Of a stretch of DNA of 64,000 nucleotides, positions 9,505 through 18,877 are shown in pieces. The notes under the pieces were generated by a model that saw only the letters and a program-made list of their open reading frames with translations, did not search any database and was not told the DNA's origin. Origin of the DNA: WTFY01 sp965205685 (GTDB lineage Bacteria; Pseudomonadota; Gammaproteobacteria; UBA4575); contig OZ242174.1 in NCBI GenBank assembly GCA_965205685.1, positions 1,302,001 through 1,366,000 on the forward strand. Direction: 5' to 3'. Within the stretch, counting starts at the first letter, position 1, and each line of letters begins with the position of its first letter. The position numbers and the translations under genes are program-made.

Positions 9505-10263
9505 TCATGAGTTGAAGTGTCTTGCAGAGGTGGTCAAAAGCTGTCTGACGGCAAGAATTCCCTGTTCTACAGTCTTTTGTACCTCGGCCATGTCGATTTT
9601 TTCCCTGCTGTCTGCACAACCGGCAGCCCAATTTACACAAAACGCACACGTTGTATAACAGAGACCTAGTTCGCTTGCCAAGGATGCTTCAGGCATCGCC
9701 GTCATCCCGACAATGTCACAGCCATCGTTGGCCATACGCTTTACTTCGGCGGCCGTTTCCAACCGAGGGCCCTGAGTGACTCCATAGGTGGCACCGTCCA
9801 GCAGATCAAGACCGATGTCTGCAGAAGCACGAAGCACGATTTCACGGAGTTCACGGCAAAATGGCTCGGTAAAATCGATGTGGGTCACCTGCTCGAGGTC
9901 CTCTTCAAAAAAAGTCTGTTTGCGGCCGTAGGTGTAATCAATGATCTGGTCGGGAAGAATAATCTTTCTCGGCGAAGCGGCCTGGTTGATGCCGCCAACC
10001 GCAGCAACACCGATGATGTGCGTAGCGCCAATCTCATGCAATGCCCAGACATTGGCACGATAATTTACCCGGTGCGGCGGAATGTTGTGCAGGGGACCAT
10101 GGCGCAGCAGAAGAGTAACCTCCTCGCCTTCCAGTTCCACAGTTTTCAGCACACTGCTGCATGCACCAAAAGGTGTATCCACGTGCTGTTCCCTGACAGT
10201 CTTCAGATCACCAAATGCTGCAAAACCCGTGCCCCCGATGATCGCAAGGTGCTTTAATGCCAT
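9505..10263 (-). CDS. S-methyl-5'-thioinosine phosphorylase (MTA/MTI phosphorylase family)
   Basis: Cleaves the methylthio nucleoside made by polyamine or homoserine-lactone synthesis, for purine and methionine salvage. 252 residues; nucleoside phosphorylase-2 fold with IGGTGF near the N-terminus, PPHRVNYRANVWAL and MTAMPEASLASELGLCY. Proteins with this PPHRVNYRAN form are usually methylthioinosine-preferring in gammaproteobacteria (Pseudomonas PA3004), and the gene is near nagZ there too. Substrate choice between MTA and MTI cannot be proven from sequence. Confidence 0.85.
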   Translation of the reverse strand: MALKHLAIIGGTGFAAFGDLKTVREQHVDTPFGACSSVLKTVELEGEEVTLLLRHGPLHNIPPHRVNYRANVWALHEIGATHIIGVAAVGGINQAASPRKIILPDQIIDYTYGRKQTFFEEDLEQVTHIDFTEPFCRELREIVLRASADIGLDLLDGATYGVTQGPRLETAAEVKRMANDGCDIVGMTAMPEASLASELGLCYTTCAFCVNWAAGCADSREKIDMAEVQKTVEQGILAVRQLLTTSARHFNS

Positions 10264-10359
10264 CGCACACCTGCCATCTCATACATTGCACAAAAACTGG
10301 ATGTGGGTTCTATATCGGACATCTGAAACTCCCCTTCTACACATCTCGCCTTGCCGACC

Positions 10360-11475
10360 CTAGGGCCGTGGCGGAGAAGCTTCATCTTCAGTGTGGTCGA
10401 AGTGCAAAACCTGAGTCGGGTAGGCAATGCTCGCGTGGTGCTTTTCGATGATCTCGGAAATCTTCAGCAAGACATCCTGCTTGACCTCATGAAACCGGAT
10501 CCAGTTTGTGGTTTTCGTGAACGTGTATACAAAAAAGTCCACCGATGAGTCACTGAACTGGTTGAAGTTCACGATCATTGTCTGCTTTTGATCGATCTCC
10601 TCATGCTGTTTCAGCATATCCTTGACTTCATGTACGATCGCATCCATTGAATGGATGTCGTCGTAACGAATCCCGATAGTTTCATAGATTCTTCGATGCG
10701 ACATGCGGGAGGGGTTTTCTACGATAATGCTCGCGAAAACCGAGTTCGGGACATAGAGAGGTCGCTTATCAAACGTCCGGATCCGGGTCTGGCGCCATCC
10801 TATTTCCTCAACTGTACCTTCGATTTCCTTGTCCGGAGAACAGATCCAGTCCCCAACCTTGAAGGGTCGGTCAAGGTAAATCATGAGGCCACCAAAGAAA
10901 TTGGACAACAGGTCTTTGGCGGCAAAACCCACGGCAATACCGCCAATTCCTCCAAAAGCAAGAATTCCGGAAATGCTGAAGCCAAGGGTTTGCAGCATGA
11001 CCAGGGCTGCAGTAATGAAAACAGACGCATTGACAAGTTTGACCAATGCATGAGTGGTGGTCACATCCACACTGCCCCCCTGCCGAGAGTGCTTGCGGAT
11101 GAAGGCCTTCTCAAACTCTCGGACAAAGCGGATCAAGAACCAAGTAAGTATGGCTATCACCGAAATATCGCGCACTGGATCGATCGCCTTGAAAATTTCT
11201 GCCTCTGTTCGGCTGGCAACAATATCGGCAGCAAACAAAATTCCGACTACCCAGATCAACACCTGCAAGGGCTTGCGAACGGCATAGACGAATGCATCAT
11301 CCCAGGGGTTTGCCGAGCGCTGGACATTTTTTTCCAGCCTCCGCAAGAACAGACCTACAAAAGAGTTAAACAGGAGGACTGCAAATACTACGACAAACAC
11401 CTGGATTACCCAGGCAGACGAAATGTCATGCGGCCACAGATCTCCAAGAAACCCAGAAAGATACGTGCTGTCCAT
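10360..11475 (-). CDS. MscS-family mechanosensitive ion channel
   Basis: Tension-gated channel that releases solutes on hypo-osmotic shock. 371 residues: several N-terminal helices (about 20-45, 68-88, 97-115, 145-175) and the pore-lining TM3 and beta domain, with FGGIGGIAVGFAAKDLLSNF followed by LDRPFKVGDWI. The C-terminal soluble domain includes the usual RIRTFDKRPLYVPNS stretch. It lies 31 bp after the nagZ stop and may be co-transcribed with it. Confidence 0.9.
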   Translation of the reverse strand: MDSTYLSGFLGDLWPHDISSAWVIQVFVVVFAVLLFNSFVGLFLRRLEKNVQRSANPWDDAFVYAVRKPLQVLIWVVGILFAADIVASRTEAEIFKAIDPVRDISVIAILTWFLIRFVREFEKAFIRKHSRQGGSVDVTTTHALVKLVNASVFITAALVMLQTLGFSISGILAFGGIGGIAVGFAAKDLLSNFFGGLMIYLDRPFKVGDWICSPDKEIEGTVEEIGWRQTRIRTFDKRPLYVPNSVFASIIVENPSRMSHRRIYETIGIRYDDIHSMDAIVHEVKDMLKQHEEIDQKQTMIVNFNQFSDSSVDFFVYTFTKTTNWIRFHEVKQDVLLKISEIIEKHHASIAYPTQVLHFDHTEDEASPPRP

Positions 11476-11506
11476 AACTGCTTTTATTGATGTGGGATAT
11501 GTGCCA

Positions 11507-12556
11507 TTAAATCAGCAGATCACTGCTGGGTGAATCCAGATATGATTCTACTTGTAATACTGCAGATTGCCACGCCTTCCTGGCGCGCAGATCTTTATTG
11601 GGAATTGCATCCTTGCCGCCATGCATGCGAGCCAAACGAATCTGGGATGCCGGATTGTCCTGATTTGTCAACTGCTCTGCAACCTCGGCAGCCTGCGTGT
11701 TCTCATTGCAGATCAGAACCATGTCGCAACCGGCTTGCAAGGCTTTCTGTGTGCGCACAAGATACTCATCACTGCAAGCCGCGGCTTTCATGCTGAGATC
11801 ATCACTGAACACTGCACCTTTGAAATCCAGCTGTTCACGCAATACGGCATGCAGCCACTTGCTGGAATAGGTTGCCACTTCTTTGTCTATCCTCTCGTAT
11901 GCGACATGCGCACTCATGATCCCTGCAATGCCCTGATTGATCAGGCGATGAAATGGCAGAATGTCCTGCATAACGAGATCCCGGTAGCTGCGCATGTCAA
12001 CCGGCATGTCAATGTGCGAGTCCGCCGCAACTCCGCCATGCCCTGGGAAGTGCTTGCCTACGGCCTGCATCCCCGCACTGCGCATCCCGCGGACGTAGTG
12101 CATTGCCAGCACAGCGACAATTTCCGGGTCCTTGTGAAAAGCACGCTCGCCAATCACGCGGCTGACCCCGAGGTTCAGGTCAAGGACCGGCGCAAAACTA
12201 AAATCGATTCCAACGGAACGGAGTTCTGCGGCCATGAGCCATCCTGTAACCTCAGCCAGTTCACATGCTCTGTGTGAGTCAGTGTCATAGATTTTCCCAA
12301 GTTCTTGAACTGCAGGTAATTGGGTAAATCCCTTGCGAAACCGCTGCACACACCCGCCCTCCTGATCAACGGCAACCAGCAGTCTAGGGTGGCGAAGAGC
12401 GTGAATCTCGCTGACGAGGCTTGTCAGGCTGTCAACTGATGTAAAATTCCTGCTGAAAAGAATCACGCCACCGATCCGGGGCGACAGTAAAAGTCTTTTT
12501 TCTTGTACAGACAATGAATCTGTACGAAGATCAACCATGAGTGGACCTAGCGACAT
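11507..12556 (-). CDS. nagZ: Beta-N-acetylhexosaminidase NagZ (peptidoglycan recycling)
   Basis: Cytoplasmic glycoside hydrolase family 3 enzyme that removes GlcNAc from anhydro-muropeptides. 349 residues, single TIM barrel. Substrate-binding KHFPGHGG, the catalytic Asp-His loop (ADSHIDMP) and the nucleophile segment FSDDLSM are all present, as is the N-terminal DQEGGCVQRFR. No signal peptide, consistent with NagZ and against secreted GH3 enzymes. Confidence 0.95.
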   Translation of the reverse strand: MSLGPLMVDLRTDSLSVQEKRLLLSPRIGGVILFSRNFTSVDSLTSLVSEIHALRHPRLLVAVDQEGGCVQRFRKGFTQLPAVQELGKIYDTDSHRACELAEVTGWLMAAELRSVGIDFSFAPVLDLNLGVSRVIGERAFHKDPEIVAVLAMHYVRGMRSAGMQAVGKHFPGHGGVAADSHIDMPVDMRSYRDLVMQDILPFHRLINQGIAGIMSAHVAYERIDKEVATYSSKWLHAVLREQLDFKGAVFSDDLSMKAAACSDEYLVRTQKALQAGCDMVLICNENTQAAEVAEQLTNQDNPASQIRLARMHGGKDAIPNKDLRARKAWQSAVLQVESYLDSPSSDLLI

Positions 12557-12835
12557 TTGTAAGTATTATTCGCCAGTCAAACCGGGAATTGGAGGCCTGA
12601 ATCCTTCAAAACATGTGCCTTCGCCCTTCGAGGCCTGTATCTGGAAAGACAAAATCACTTTACTGTCCTCACCATGCATCACCAAAACAGCTACACCGCT
12701 TTGAGCTTGTACAGGACACCTTCGCCGTGTCGTTACGTGGCCAGGCAAATTTCCTGCGGTATATAGTATGCACCTGAAAAAGGAATGCCTGCCAGATTTG
12801 TGCATGCGGGTTTTGGATCCCACAAAAAAGCCAGA
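12557..12835. other. Intergenic region between divergent nagZ and zapE
   Basis: Holds the promoters of nagZ and zapE. A TATAGT hexamer at 12762-12767 could be a zapE -10 element; no convincing -35 is seen. An 85-codon minus-strand frame (12566-12823) ends 9 bp before nagZ but crosses into the zapE start region and resembles nothing I know, so I leave it uncalled. Confidence 0.35.
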
Positions 12836-13936
12836 ATGATTGAATCAGCTTACCAGGAACTGCTGGAGACACAGCAGATCGTACAGGATTCGGATCAGAA
12901 AAAAACAGTCTTGGCACTACAAGCCCTGCATCACAAGCTCGATCATTATAATTCAAAACCTGGGCTGCTTGGCCGTATTACGAGCTTCCTGCCCGGCAGG
13001 CAAGACCCTGCAGATATCAAGGGTCTGTACATCTGGGGAGGGATTGGGCGAGGCAAGACGTTTCTGATGGACCTGTTTTTCTCCAACTTGCACATACAGC
13101 AGAAATTGCGCCTGCACTATCATCAGTTCATGGACGAGGCCCATGGCCTGCTGAGGCACTGCAGGGATGAGGCCGATCCTCTCAGGCGGGTCGCTCGCAA
13201 ATTTTCTGACAAGGCCAAGGTATTGTGCCTCGATGAATTTTTTGTGAATGACATTGGCGACGCCATGATCATCTCCGGATTATTGCAAGGACTTTTTGAG
13301 CATAAAACCATCCTGGTCACAACTTCCAACACAAGACCGGATCTGCTGTACACAAACGGACTGCAACGTGAACGGTTTTTGCCTGCTATTGAATTGCTAC
13401 AAACACATACGAAAGTAGTCCAGTTAAACGGCGAGACTGATTACCGCTTTGAGCTTATGCAAACAGAAGGCATCTATAACACCCCCATTGACGATACCTC
13501 GCAAGACTGGCTTGAACATCACTTTCTGAGCCTGAGTGCAGAAAAAAATGATGGCTCCTGGGGAAAAATCCAGGTCAGAAACCGGAATCTGCAGAGCATA
13601 CGCCACTCGGACAAGATCGCATGGTTTGACTTTCGGGAACTATGCGCAGAGCCACGTGGTCCTTCTGACTACATTGAGCTGGCCAAGCACTTCAACACCA
13701 TTTTGATTTCACATGTGCCTGTTTTCAAAAACAACGATGACCAGGCAAGGAGATTCATCAACCTTGTGGACGAGTTTTATGATCGTAATGTAAAGTTGAT
13801 CCTCTCTGCCGAGGCCTGGCCAGATTCACTGTATCAAGGCTCACGACTCAGCGAGGAGTTCAGACGCACGGTAAGCCGGCTGAATGAAATGCAATCACTT
13901 GAATATTTGGAAAAACAACATCACCCGAACCGATAA
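12836..13936 (+). CDS. zapE: Cell division protein ZapE (AFG1-like ATPase)
   Basis: Peripheral ATPase that associates with the Z-ring in gammaproteobacteria. From this ATG the protein is 366 residues with Walker A GGIGRGKT (about 68-75), Walker B VLCLDEFF and the family segment LVTTSNTRPDLLYTNGLQR. The upstream ATG at 12785 would add 17 residues (MPARFVHAGFGSHKKAR) that ZapE homologues lack; neither start has an ideal ribosome site, so the start is uncertain. mdh follows after 18 bp. Confidence 0.92.
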   Translation: MIESAYQELLETQQIVQDSDQKKTVLALQALHHKLDHYNSKPGLLGRITSFLPGRQDPADIKGLYIWGGIGRGKTFLMDLFFSNLHIQQKLRLHYHQFMDEAHGLLRHCRDEADPLRRVARKFSDKAKVLCLDEFFVNDIGDAMIISGLLQGLFEHKTILVTTSNTRPDLLYTNGLQRERFLPAIELLQTHTKVVQLNGETDYRFELMQTEGIYNTPIDDTSQDWLEHHFLSLSAEKNDGSWGKIQVRNRNLQSIRHSDKIAWFDFRELCAEPRGPSDYIELAKHFNTILISHVPVFKNNDDQARRFINLVDEFYDRNVKLILSAEAWPDSLYQGSRLSEEFRRTVSRLNEMQSLEYLEKQHHPNR

Positions 13937-13954
13937 TTCTATAAGGAACACTAC

Positions 13955-14932
13955 ATGAAACCAGCCGTACGAATCGCTATCACAGGTGCCGCAGGAAACA
14001 TTGGATATGCCGCCGCGTTCCGAATTTCTGCAGGAGATATGCTGGGCGCAGACCAGCCTGTAATCCTCCAGCTGATCGAGATCGAGCCTGCCTTGCAAGC
14101 CTTGCGAGGCGTTGAGATGGAATTGCTGGATTGCGCCTTTCCGTTACTCGAGGAAGTGATCGTTACAACGGACCTCAGCGTTGGCTTCAAGGATGCGGAT
14201 TATGTCCTGCTCATAGGCTCAAAACCGCGCACCAAGGGCATGGAACGCAGTGACCTGTTGAGTGATAACGGAAAAATATTCAAGCCACAGGGCCGCGCCA
14301 TCAATGAACACTCCTCTCGTGATGTGAAGGTACTTGTCATAGGAAACCCGGCCAATACCAATGGCCTGATTGCCGTGAACAACGCCCCTGATCTGTCTCC
14401 CACACAATTTACTTCCATGATGAGACTTGACCACAACCGTGCTCTCAATCAGCTCTCGCTGAAAACCGAAACGCCGGTCACCGGGATCAGCCGCCTGACC
14501 GTGTGGGGCAATCACTCGCTAACACAGTATCCTGACATCAGCCACTGCAACATTGGGGGCGAGAGTGCTACCTCGCTGATTGACATGTCCTGGTATAAAG
14601 AAACCTTTCTTTCCAGTGTGCAAAAACGTGGAGCAGAAATAATCGTTGCTCGTGGAGCATCCTCTGCGGCATCGGCCGCTTCGGCAGCAATCGATCATAT
14701 GCGTGACTGGGTATTCGGGACCTCCAGTGAGGACTGGACGAGCATGAGTATCGTGTCAAACGGAGATTACGGAATTACAGAAGGATTGATGTTTTCATTT
14801 CCTGTACGTTGCAAGAACGGCGAGTACGAGGTTGTTCGTGATCTGGAAATTGATGACTTCAGCCGGGAGATGATCCAGGCGACAGAGAAAGAACTTCTAG
14901 AAGAACGCGATGCGGTCAAAGACCTGCTTTGA
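13955..14932 (+). CDS. mdh: Malate dehydrogenase (type 2, cytosolic-MDH-like)
   Basis: NAD-dependent interconversion of malate and oxaloacetate. 325 residues. Rossmann motif GAAGNIG (11-17), substrate Arg residues R91 and R97, catalytic D158 with R161 (MRLDHNR) and the proton-relay His H186 (WGNHS) are all present. The form matches the Mdh type shared by cytosolic eukaryotic MDH and many proteobacteria. A good Shine-Dalgarno (AAGGAA) precedes the start. Confidence 0.95.
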   Translation: MKPAVRIAITGAAGNIGYAAAFRISAGDMLGADQPVILQLIEIEPALQALRGVEMELLDCAFPLLEEVIVTTDLSVGFKDADYVLLIGSKPRTKGMERSDLLSDNGKIFKPQGRAINEHSSRDVKVLVIGNPANTNGLIAVNNAPDLSPTQFTSMMRLDHNRALNQLSLKTETPVTGISRLTVWGNHSLTQYPDISHCNIGGESATSLIDMSWYKETFLSSVQKRGAEIIVARGASSAASAASAAIDHMRDWVFGTSSEDWTSMSIVSNGDYGITEGLMFSFPVRCKNGEYEVVRDLEIDDFSREMIQATEKELLEERDAVKDLL

Positions 14933-15060
14933 CCACTCCCAGCCATTTTGCAGTTGGACCTGGCTCACTGTCCAAATCCCGATCACCTGTAATAAAGGTA
15001 TTTTCATTCAACCACTTATAGAATAAATCGTATATATTTTCCAATACCCTTACTGTACAG

Positions 15061-15576
15061 CTATAGGGTTACGGTATTTTCAGTGAGCAATCTGTTTTGA
15101 CGCAACCGATCGTCTTCTACGAAGGAATGTCCTTGCCTGTCGCAATACGACAGCCACTTGAATAAAAAACGATTCAGATACCATCTTTTCGGCAAGGAAG
15201 GGCTTTTCTTGGGTCTGTAGGCATGATTGTTTATGTTCTTATTCCGGAAGGTCTGGCTGATCACTTCAGCTTGCAGTGCATCGTAGTAGATTCTTAACTT
15301 GAGATTTGGATAGGCCAGCAAGCCGCTTTTCGCATCCGCGAAATAGTAGGTCAACGCAATAGTTGAGGTGTACCGGGTCTGCTCCAGAACCTGAAGGTAT
15401 AAATCCATTCCTCGGGGAACCCTTGACACCGCAATGGCAGGCATGGCGTCCTTGGCACCACACAATTTACGCAGACGAATGTAATTCGCTTCATACATCT
15501 CCATCAGCCCAGCAAAAGTGTTGGGTGACGGATCTGCCAAAAACCGTTTTTGTAAAGATAGATTTCTCATCATCAA
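15061..15576 (-). CDS. DUF1249 family protein
   Basis: 171-residue soluble protein of unknown function related to E. coli YqiB. Recognisable parts are FAGLMEMYEANYIRLRKL, a strand-rich middle (IALTYYFADAKSGL, LKLRIYYDALQAEV) and a C-terminal segment LPKRWYLNRFLFKWLSYC. It may start at any of three consecutive ATGs. It lies downstream of the sdh terminator and so probably has its own promoter. Confidence 0.8.
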   Translation of the reverse strand: MMMRNLSLQKRFLADPSPNTFAGLMEMYEANYIRLRKLCGAKDAMPAIAVSRVPRGMDLYLQVLEQTRYTSTIALTYYFADAKSGLLAYPNLKLRIYYDALQAEVISQTFRNKNINNHAYRPKKSPSLPKRWYLNRFLFKWLSYCDRQGHSFVEDDRLRQNRLLTENTVTL

Positions 15577-15636
15577 ACATGTATCGCGATGTCAGGTTAT
15601 ACTGGCACATAACCTGAAAACGCTGCAACAATTACG

Positions 15637-15661
15637 AAAAAAGAAAAGGGCATACATGCCC
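15637..15661 (-). terminator. Rho-independent terminator of the sdhCDAB-sdhE operon
   Basis: Eleven bases after the sdhE stop the minus strand reads a GGGCAT/ATGCCC stem with a tiny loop (15648-15661), followed by T4-C-T6 (15637-15647). A second hairpin with an 8-bp stem (CAGGTTAT/ATAACCTG) sits at 15593-15616 just upstream of the DUF1249 start. Confidence 0.8.
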
Positions 15662-15672
15662 TGCAACCGATT

Positions 15673-15906
15673 TCAGGTGCGCATGAACTCGATCACTTTG
15701 TTGATGTAGTGGTCATGTGATTCTTGCATCCCCGTCACTAGGGCATACAACTCAGGATCCTGCATGTCCAGCATGCCTTCAAACGCATGCTTCAATGCAG
15801 GTTCAGCATTCCGGTAATGGTTCTCCAGAAATGTCATCATCAGGATATCCAGCTCCTTGGTGCCTCGCCTGCAGCGCCATAGCAGTTTCTGTGCCTTCTC
15901 CTCCAT
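15673..15906 (-). CDS. sdhE: SdhE, FAD assembly factor for succinate dehydrogenase
   Basis: Small helical protein that promotes covalent flavinylation of SdhA. 77 residues from the ATG at 15906; the RGxxE motif needed for flavinylation is RGTKE (14-18). A longer in-frame extension to 16014 overlaps sdhB and is not homologous, so the shorter start is chosen. It sits 5 bp after sdhB as last gene of the operon. Confidence 0.93.
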   Translation of the reverse strand: MEEKAQKLLWRCRRGTKELDILMMTFLENHYRNAEPALKHAFEGMLDMQDPELYALVTGMQESHDHYINKVIEFMRT

Positions 15907-15911
15907 TTGCT

Positions 15912-16694
15912 TCAGCCTCCGGCCACTGCAGTAAGTTTCTTGATTTCCGCAATCGCCTTTGCTGGATTCAGTCCCTTGGGACAGGTGTTCGTGCAGTTCA
16001 TGATGGTGTGGCAACGATAAAGTTTGAATGCATCCTTCAATTCCTCCAGGCGCTCGGCCGTGGCTTCATCCCGACTGTCGGCAATCCACCGGTAAGCCTG
16101 CAGCAACACGGCAGGACCGAGATAGCGGTCACTGTTCCACCAGTAACTTGGACAACTGGTCGAACAACATGCACACAGGATACATTCCTCCAGCCCTTCC
16201 AGCCTTTCACGGTCATCCTTGGATTGCAGCCTTTCACGTCCTGACGGAGGTGGTGCCTCGGTTTTGATCCATGGTTTGACCGATGCGTACTGCTCATAAA
16301 ACCTGCTCAGATCCACCACGAGGTCCTTGACGACCTGCATGTGGGGCAGAGGATAAACCTTGATGTCTCCCTTGATCTCCTCGATGGCCTTGATGCATGC
16401 CAGTGTGTTTGAACCATTGATGTTCATCGAGCACGAGCCACAGATGCCTTCGCGGCACGAACGGCGAAACGTCAGGGTGGAATCAATTTCATTCTTGATC
16501 TTGATCAGTGCATCCAGCACCATCGGCCCGCAGGTGTCCAGGTCGACTTCGTAGGTGTCCGTACGTGGGTTTTCCTTGCTGTCCGGGTCATAACGATAGA
16601 CAACCACTTTTTTCGTCTGGCCGCTGCCGGTTGCCGCAGGATATGTTTTGCCCGGCTTGACTACGGAATTTGCTGGAAGATTGAACTGTGCCAT
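15912..16694 (-). CDS. sdhB: Succinate dehydrogenase iron-sulfur subunit
   Basis: Electron-transfer subunit of complex II. 260 residues from the ATG at 16694 (Shine-Dalgarno AAGGA 8 bp upstream). [2Fe-2S] ligands C80, C85, C88 and C100; [4Fe-4S]/[3Fe-4S] ligands begin with C171, C174, C177 and C181, then CHTIMNCTNTCPKG. An in-frame TTG at 16712 would overlap sdhA by 4 bp but adds residues not found in homologues. The N-terminal style (KGKTYP.., DTYEVDLD) is that of alphaproteobacterial/mitochondrial SdhB. Confidence 0.96.
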   Translation of the reverse strand: MAQFNLPANSVVKPGKTYPAATGSGQTKKVVVYRYDPDSKENPRTDTYEVDLDTCGPMVLDALIKIKNEIDSTLTFRRSCREGICGSCSMNINGSNTLACIKAIEEIKGDIKVYPLPHMQVVKDLVVDLSRFYEQYASVKPWIKTEAPPPSGRERLQSKDDRERLEGLEECILCACCSTSCPSYWWNSDRYLGPAVLLQAYRWIADSRDEATAERLEELKDAFKLYRCHTIMNCTNTCPKGLNPAKAIAEIKKLTAVAGG

Positions 16695-16708
16695 CCACCG
16701 ATCCTTTT

Positions 16709-18499
16709 TCAATAGACCCTGGCCTTTGGCGGGATTACTTCAACCTCGTCGGTCTGCGTATACATGTGCACCGGCCTGTACCCGATTGCTACATCTCCCT
16801 GTTCATCAATGGTGGCCAAAGTATGCTTCATCCAGTTCTCATCATCACGTTCCGGATAGTCATCTCGAGCCTGTGCACCACGGCTTTCGGTGCGGTTCAG
16901 TGCAGACTGTGCGGTGACAATTGCCTGAGGCATCAAGTTTGTCAGCTCAATGGCCTCAACTAAATCTGTGTTCCAGACCATGGAGCGATCGCTAAGTCTC
17001 AAATTGTCCATCTGGGAAAACAGTTTCCTGAGCCGGATCAGCCCTTTCTCGATTAACTCGCCGGTTCTGAAAACGGCAGCATGGCTTTGCATGGTCTTTT
17101 GCATTTCAATGCGCAGATGGGCCACCGTAATTTCGCCACTGGCATGTCTCAGTCTATCAAAACGGTCAAGCACAGTATCCACTACCGCATCATTCAATTT
17201 TTCGTGGGCCTGACCTGGCTTGACCAGTTCCACGGCACGAAGCGCTGCCGCCCTGCCAAATACAATCAGGTCCAGCAGGGAATTGGACCCAAGGCGGTTG
17301 GCACCATGCACCGACACGCAAGCTGCCTCACCAATGGCCATCAGTCCAGGAATCACGTGATCCGGATCATCGCCTTTCAGGGTCACCACTTCTCCCTGAT
17401 AGTTCGTAGGGATACCGCCCATGTTGTAGTGCACCGTCGGCAAAACGGGGATTGGCTCGCGAGTGACATCGATGCCCGCAAAAATCCTGGCAGATTCGGC
17501 TATACCCGGAAGTTTCGAGTTGATCAGGTCTGCACCCAGGTGCTCCAGATGCAGCTGTATATGATCCTTTTCCTCTCCCACGCCACGCCCTTCATTGATT
17601 TCAATGGTCATGGAGCGGCTGACCACATCGCGTGAGGCCAGGTCCTTGGCGTTCGGGGCGTATCGTTCCATGAAACGCTCGCCCTCCGAATTGGTCAGGT
17701 AGCCACCTTCACCTCGCACACCTTCTGTAATCAGACATCCAGAGCCATAAATTCCTGTTGGATGAAACTGCACGAACTCCATGTCCTGCAGCGGCAAACC
17801 CGCGCGCAGCACCATGGCATTGCCGTCCCCCGTACAGGTATGCGCCGAAGTGCAGGAGAAGTAAGTGCGCCCATAGCCGCCTGTGGCAAGCAGCACCATG
17901 TGCGCCCGGAAAACATGCAATTCCCCCGTGGCGAGGTCCCAGGCCAGCACGCCTTTGCATGCCCCTTCATCATTCATTAGCAGATCGATTGCAAAATACT
18001 CGATGAAGAACTCTGCGTTATGCTTCAGGGACTGCTGATAGAGAGTGTGCAGAATGGCATGACCGGTTCTGTCCGCTGCGGCACAGGTTCTTTGTGCAAT
18101 TCCCTCGCCATACCGGGTGGTCATGCCACCGAAGGGTCTCTGGTAAATGCGCCCGTCGTCCGTGCGTGAAAAAGGAACTCCGTAGTGCTCAAGCTCCACA
18201 ACGGCTGGAATTGCCTCGCGACACATGTATTCAATGGCATCCTGATCACCCAGCCAGTCGGAGCCTTTGACCGTGTCGTACATGTGCCAGCGCCAGTCAT
18301 CCTCGCCCATGTTGGCAAGTGCTGCACTCATACCGCCCTGTGCCGCCACGGTATGGCTGCGGGTCGGGAATACCTTTGTGATGCACGCTGTTGAAAGTCC
18401 GCTTGCTGTCATGCCCAGTGTGGCACGCAGTCCAGCGCCGCCTGCACCCACAACCACCACATCATAGGCATGCTCGGTCAATCTGTACGCCTTGCTCAT
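16709..18499 (-). CDS. sdhA: Succinate dehydrogenase flavoprotein subunit
   Basis: Catalytic subunit that oxidises succinate to fumarate with covalent FAD. 596 residues. Dinucleotide motif VVVGAGGAGLRA near 15-26, flavin-linking His H49 in SHTVAAQGG, and the catalytic-domain segments HPTGIYGSG and HGANRLGSNSLLDL are present. Encoded between sdhD and sdhB; its stop lies 15 bp before the sdhB ATG. Confidence 0.97.
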   Translation of the reverse strand: MSKAYRLTEHAYDVVVVGAGGAGLRATLGMTASGLSTACITKVFPTRSHTVAAQGGMSAALANMGEDDWRWHMYDTVKGSDWLGDQDAIEYMCREAIPAVVELEHYGVPFSRTDDGRIYQRPFGGMTTRYGEGIAQRTCAAADRTGHAILHTLYQQSLKHNAEFFIEYFAIDLLMNDEGACKGVLAWDLATGELHVFRAHMVLLATGGYGRTYFSCTSAHTCTGDGNAMVLRAGLPLQDMEFVQFHPTGIYGSGCLITEGVRGEGGYLTNSEGERFMERYAPNAKDLASRDVVSRSMTIEINEGRGVGEEKDHIQLHLEHLGADLINSKLPGIAESARIFAGIDVTREPIPVLPTVHYNMGGIPTNYQGEVVTLKGDDPDHVIPGLMAIGEAACVSVHGANRLGSNSLLDLIVFGRAAALRAVELVKPGQAHEKLNDAVVDTVLDRFDRLRHASGEITVAHLRIEMQKTMQSHAAVFRTGELIEKGLIRLRKLFSQMDNLRLSDRSMVWNTDLVEAIELTNLMPQAIVTAQSALNRTESRGAQARDDYPERDDENWMKHTLATIDEQGDVAIGYRPVHMYTQTDEVEVIPPKARVY

Positions 18500-18508
18500 T
18501 TCGGTTTT

Positions 18509-18877
18509 CTACAAAGTGATTTTCAAAAGCGCAAGAATTCCGGCGACAGCTGACAGGATACATGTGATGTTCAACAGAATCATTGAGGCTGTTTTGAGCC
18601 ATCCACCTACATAATCCTCGATGATGACCTGCATCCCCAGCTTCGTATGGTAGAAAGTCAAGGCAATAAAAATTGCCAAAAAGCTTGTGACGGAAGGCGC
18701 TTTCAACCAGCTTACCATGGCCTCATAGCTTGCATTGCCCAGCATTGCCAGAGAGAAGGCAAGCCACACAACGAGGGGAACCAGCGCTGCCGCAGTAAGG
18801 CGCTGCATCCACCAGTGCACCACAGCCTCCCTGCCAACACCCGGAAGTACGGACAGCAATGTACGCAACGACATCAT
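18509..18877 (-). CDS. sdhD: Succinate dehydrogenase membrane anchor subunit SdhD
   Basis: 122-residue membrane anchor with three helices (about 26-48, 60-78, 95-118). The HTKLGMQVIIEDYV segment is the usual quinone/heme-side region of SdhD. It starts one base after the sdhC stop. ATGs at 18877 and 18874 are equally possible. Confidence 0.9.
   Translation of the reverse strand: MMSLRTLLSVLPGVGREAVVHWWMQRLTAAALVPLVVWLAFSLAMLGNASYEAMVSWLKAPSVTSFLAIFIALTFYHTKLGMQVIIEDYVGGWLKTASMILLNITCILSAVAGILALLKITL

Noticed and set aside
10651..11490. 279-codon plus-strand open frame
   Set aside because: Antisense to the MscS-type gene, which has clear family motifs.
12566..12823. 85-codon minus-strand frame just upstream of nagZ
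   Set aside because: It overlaps the zapE start region and shows no family pattern; could be a short upstream peptide but there is no support.
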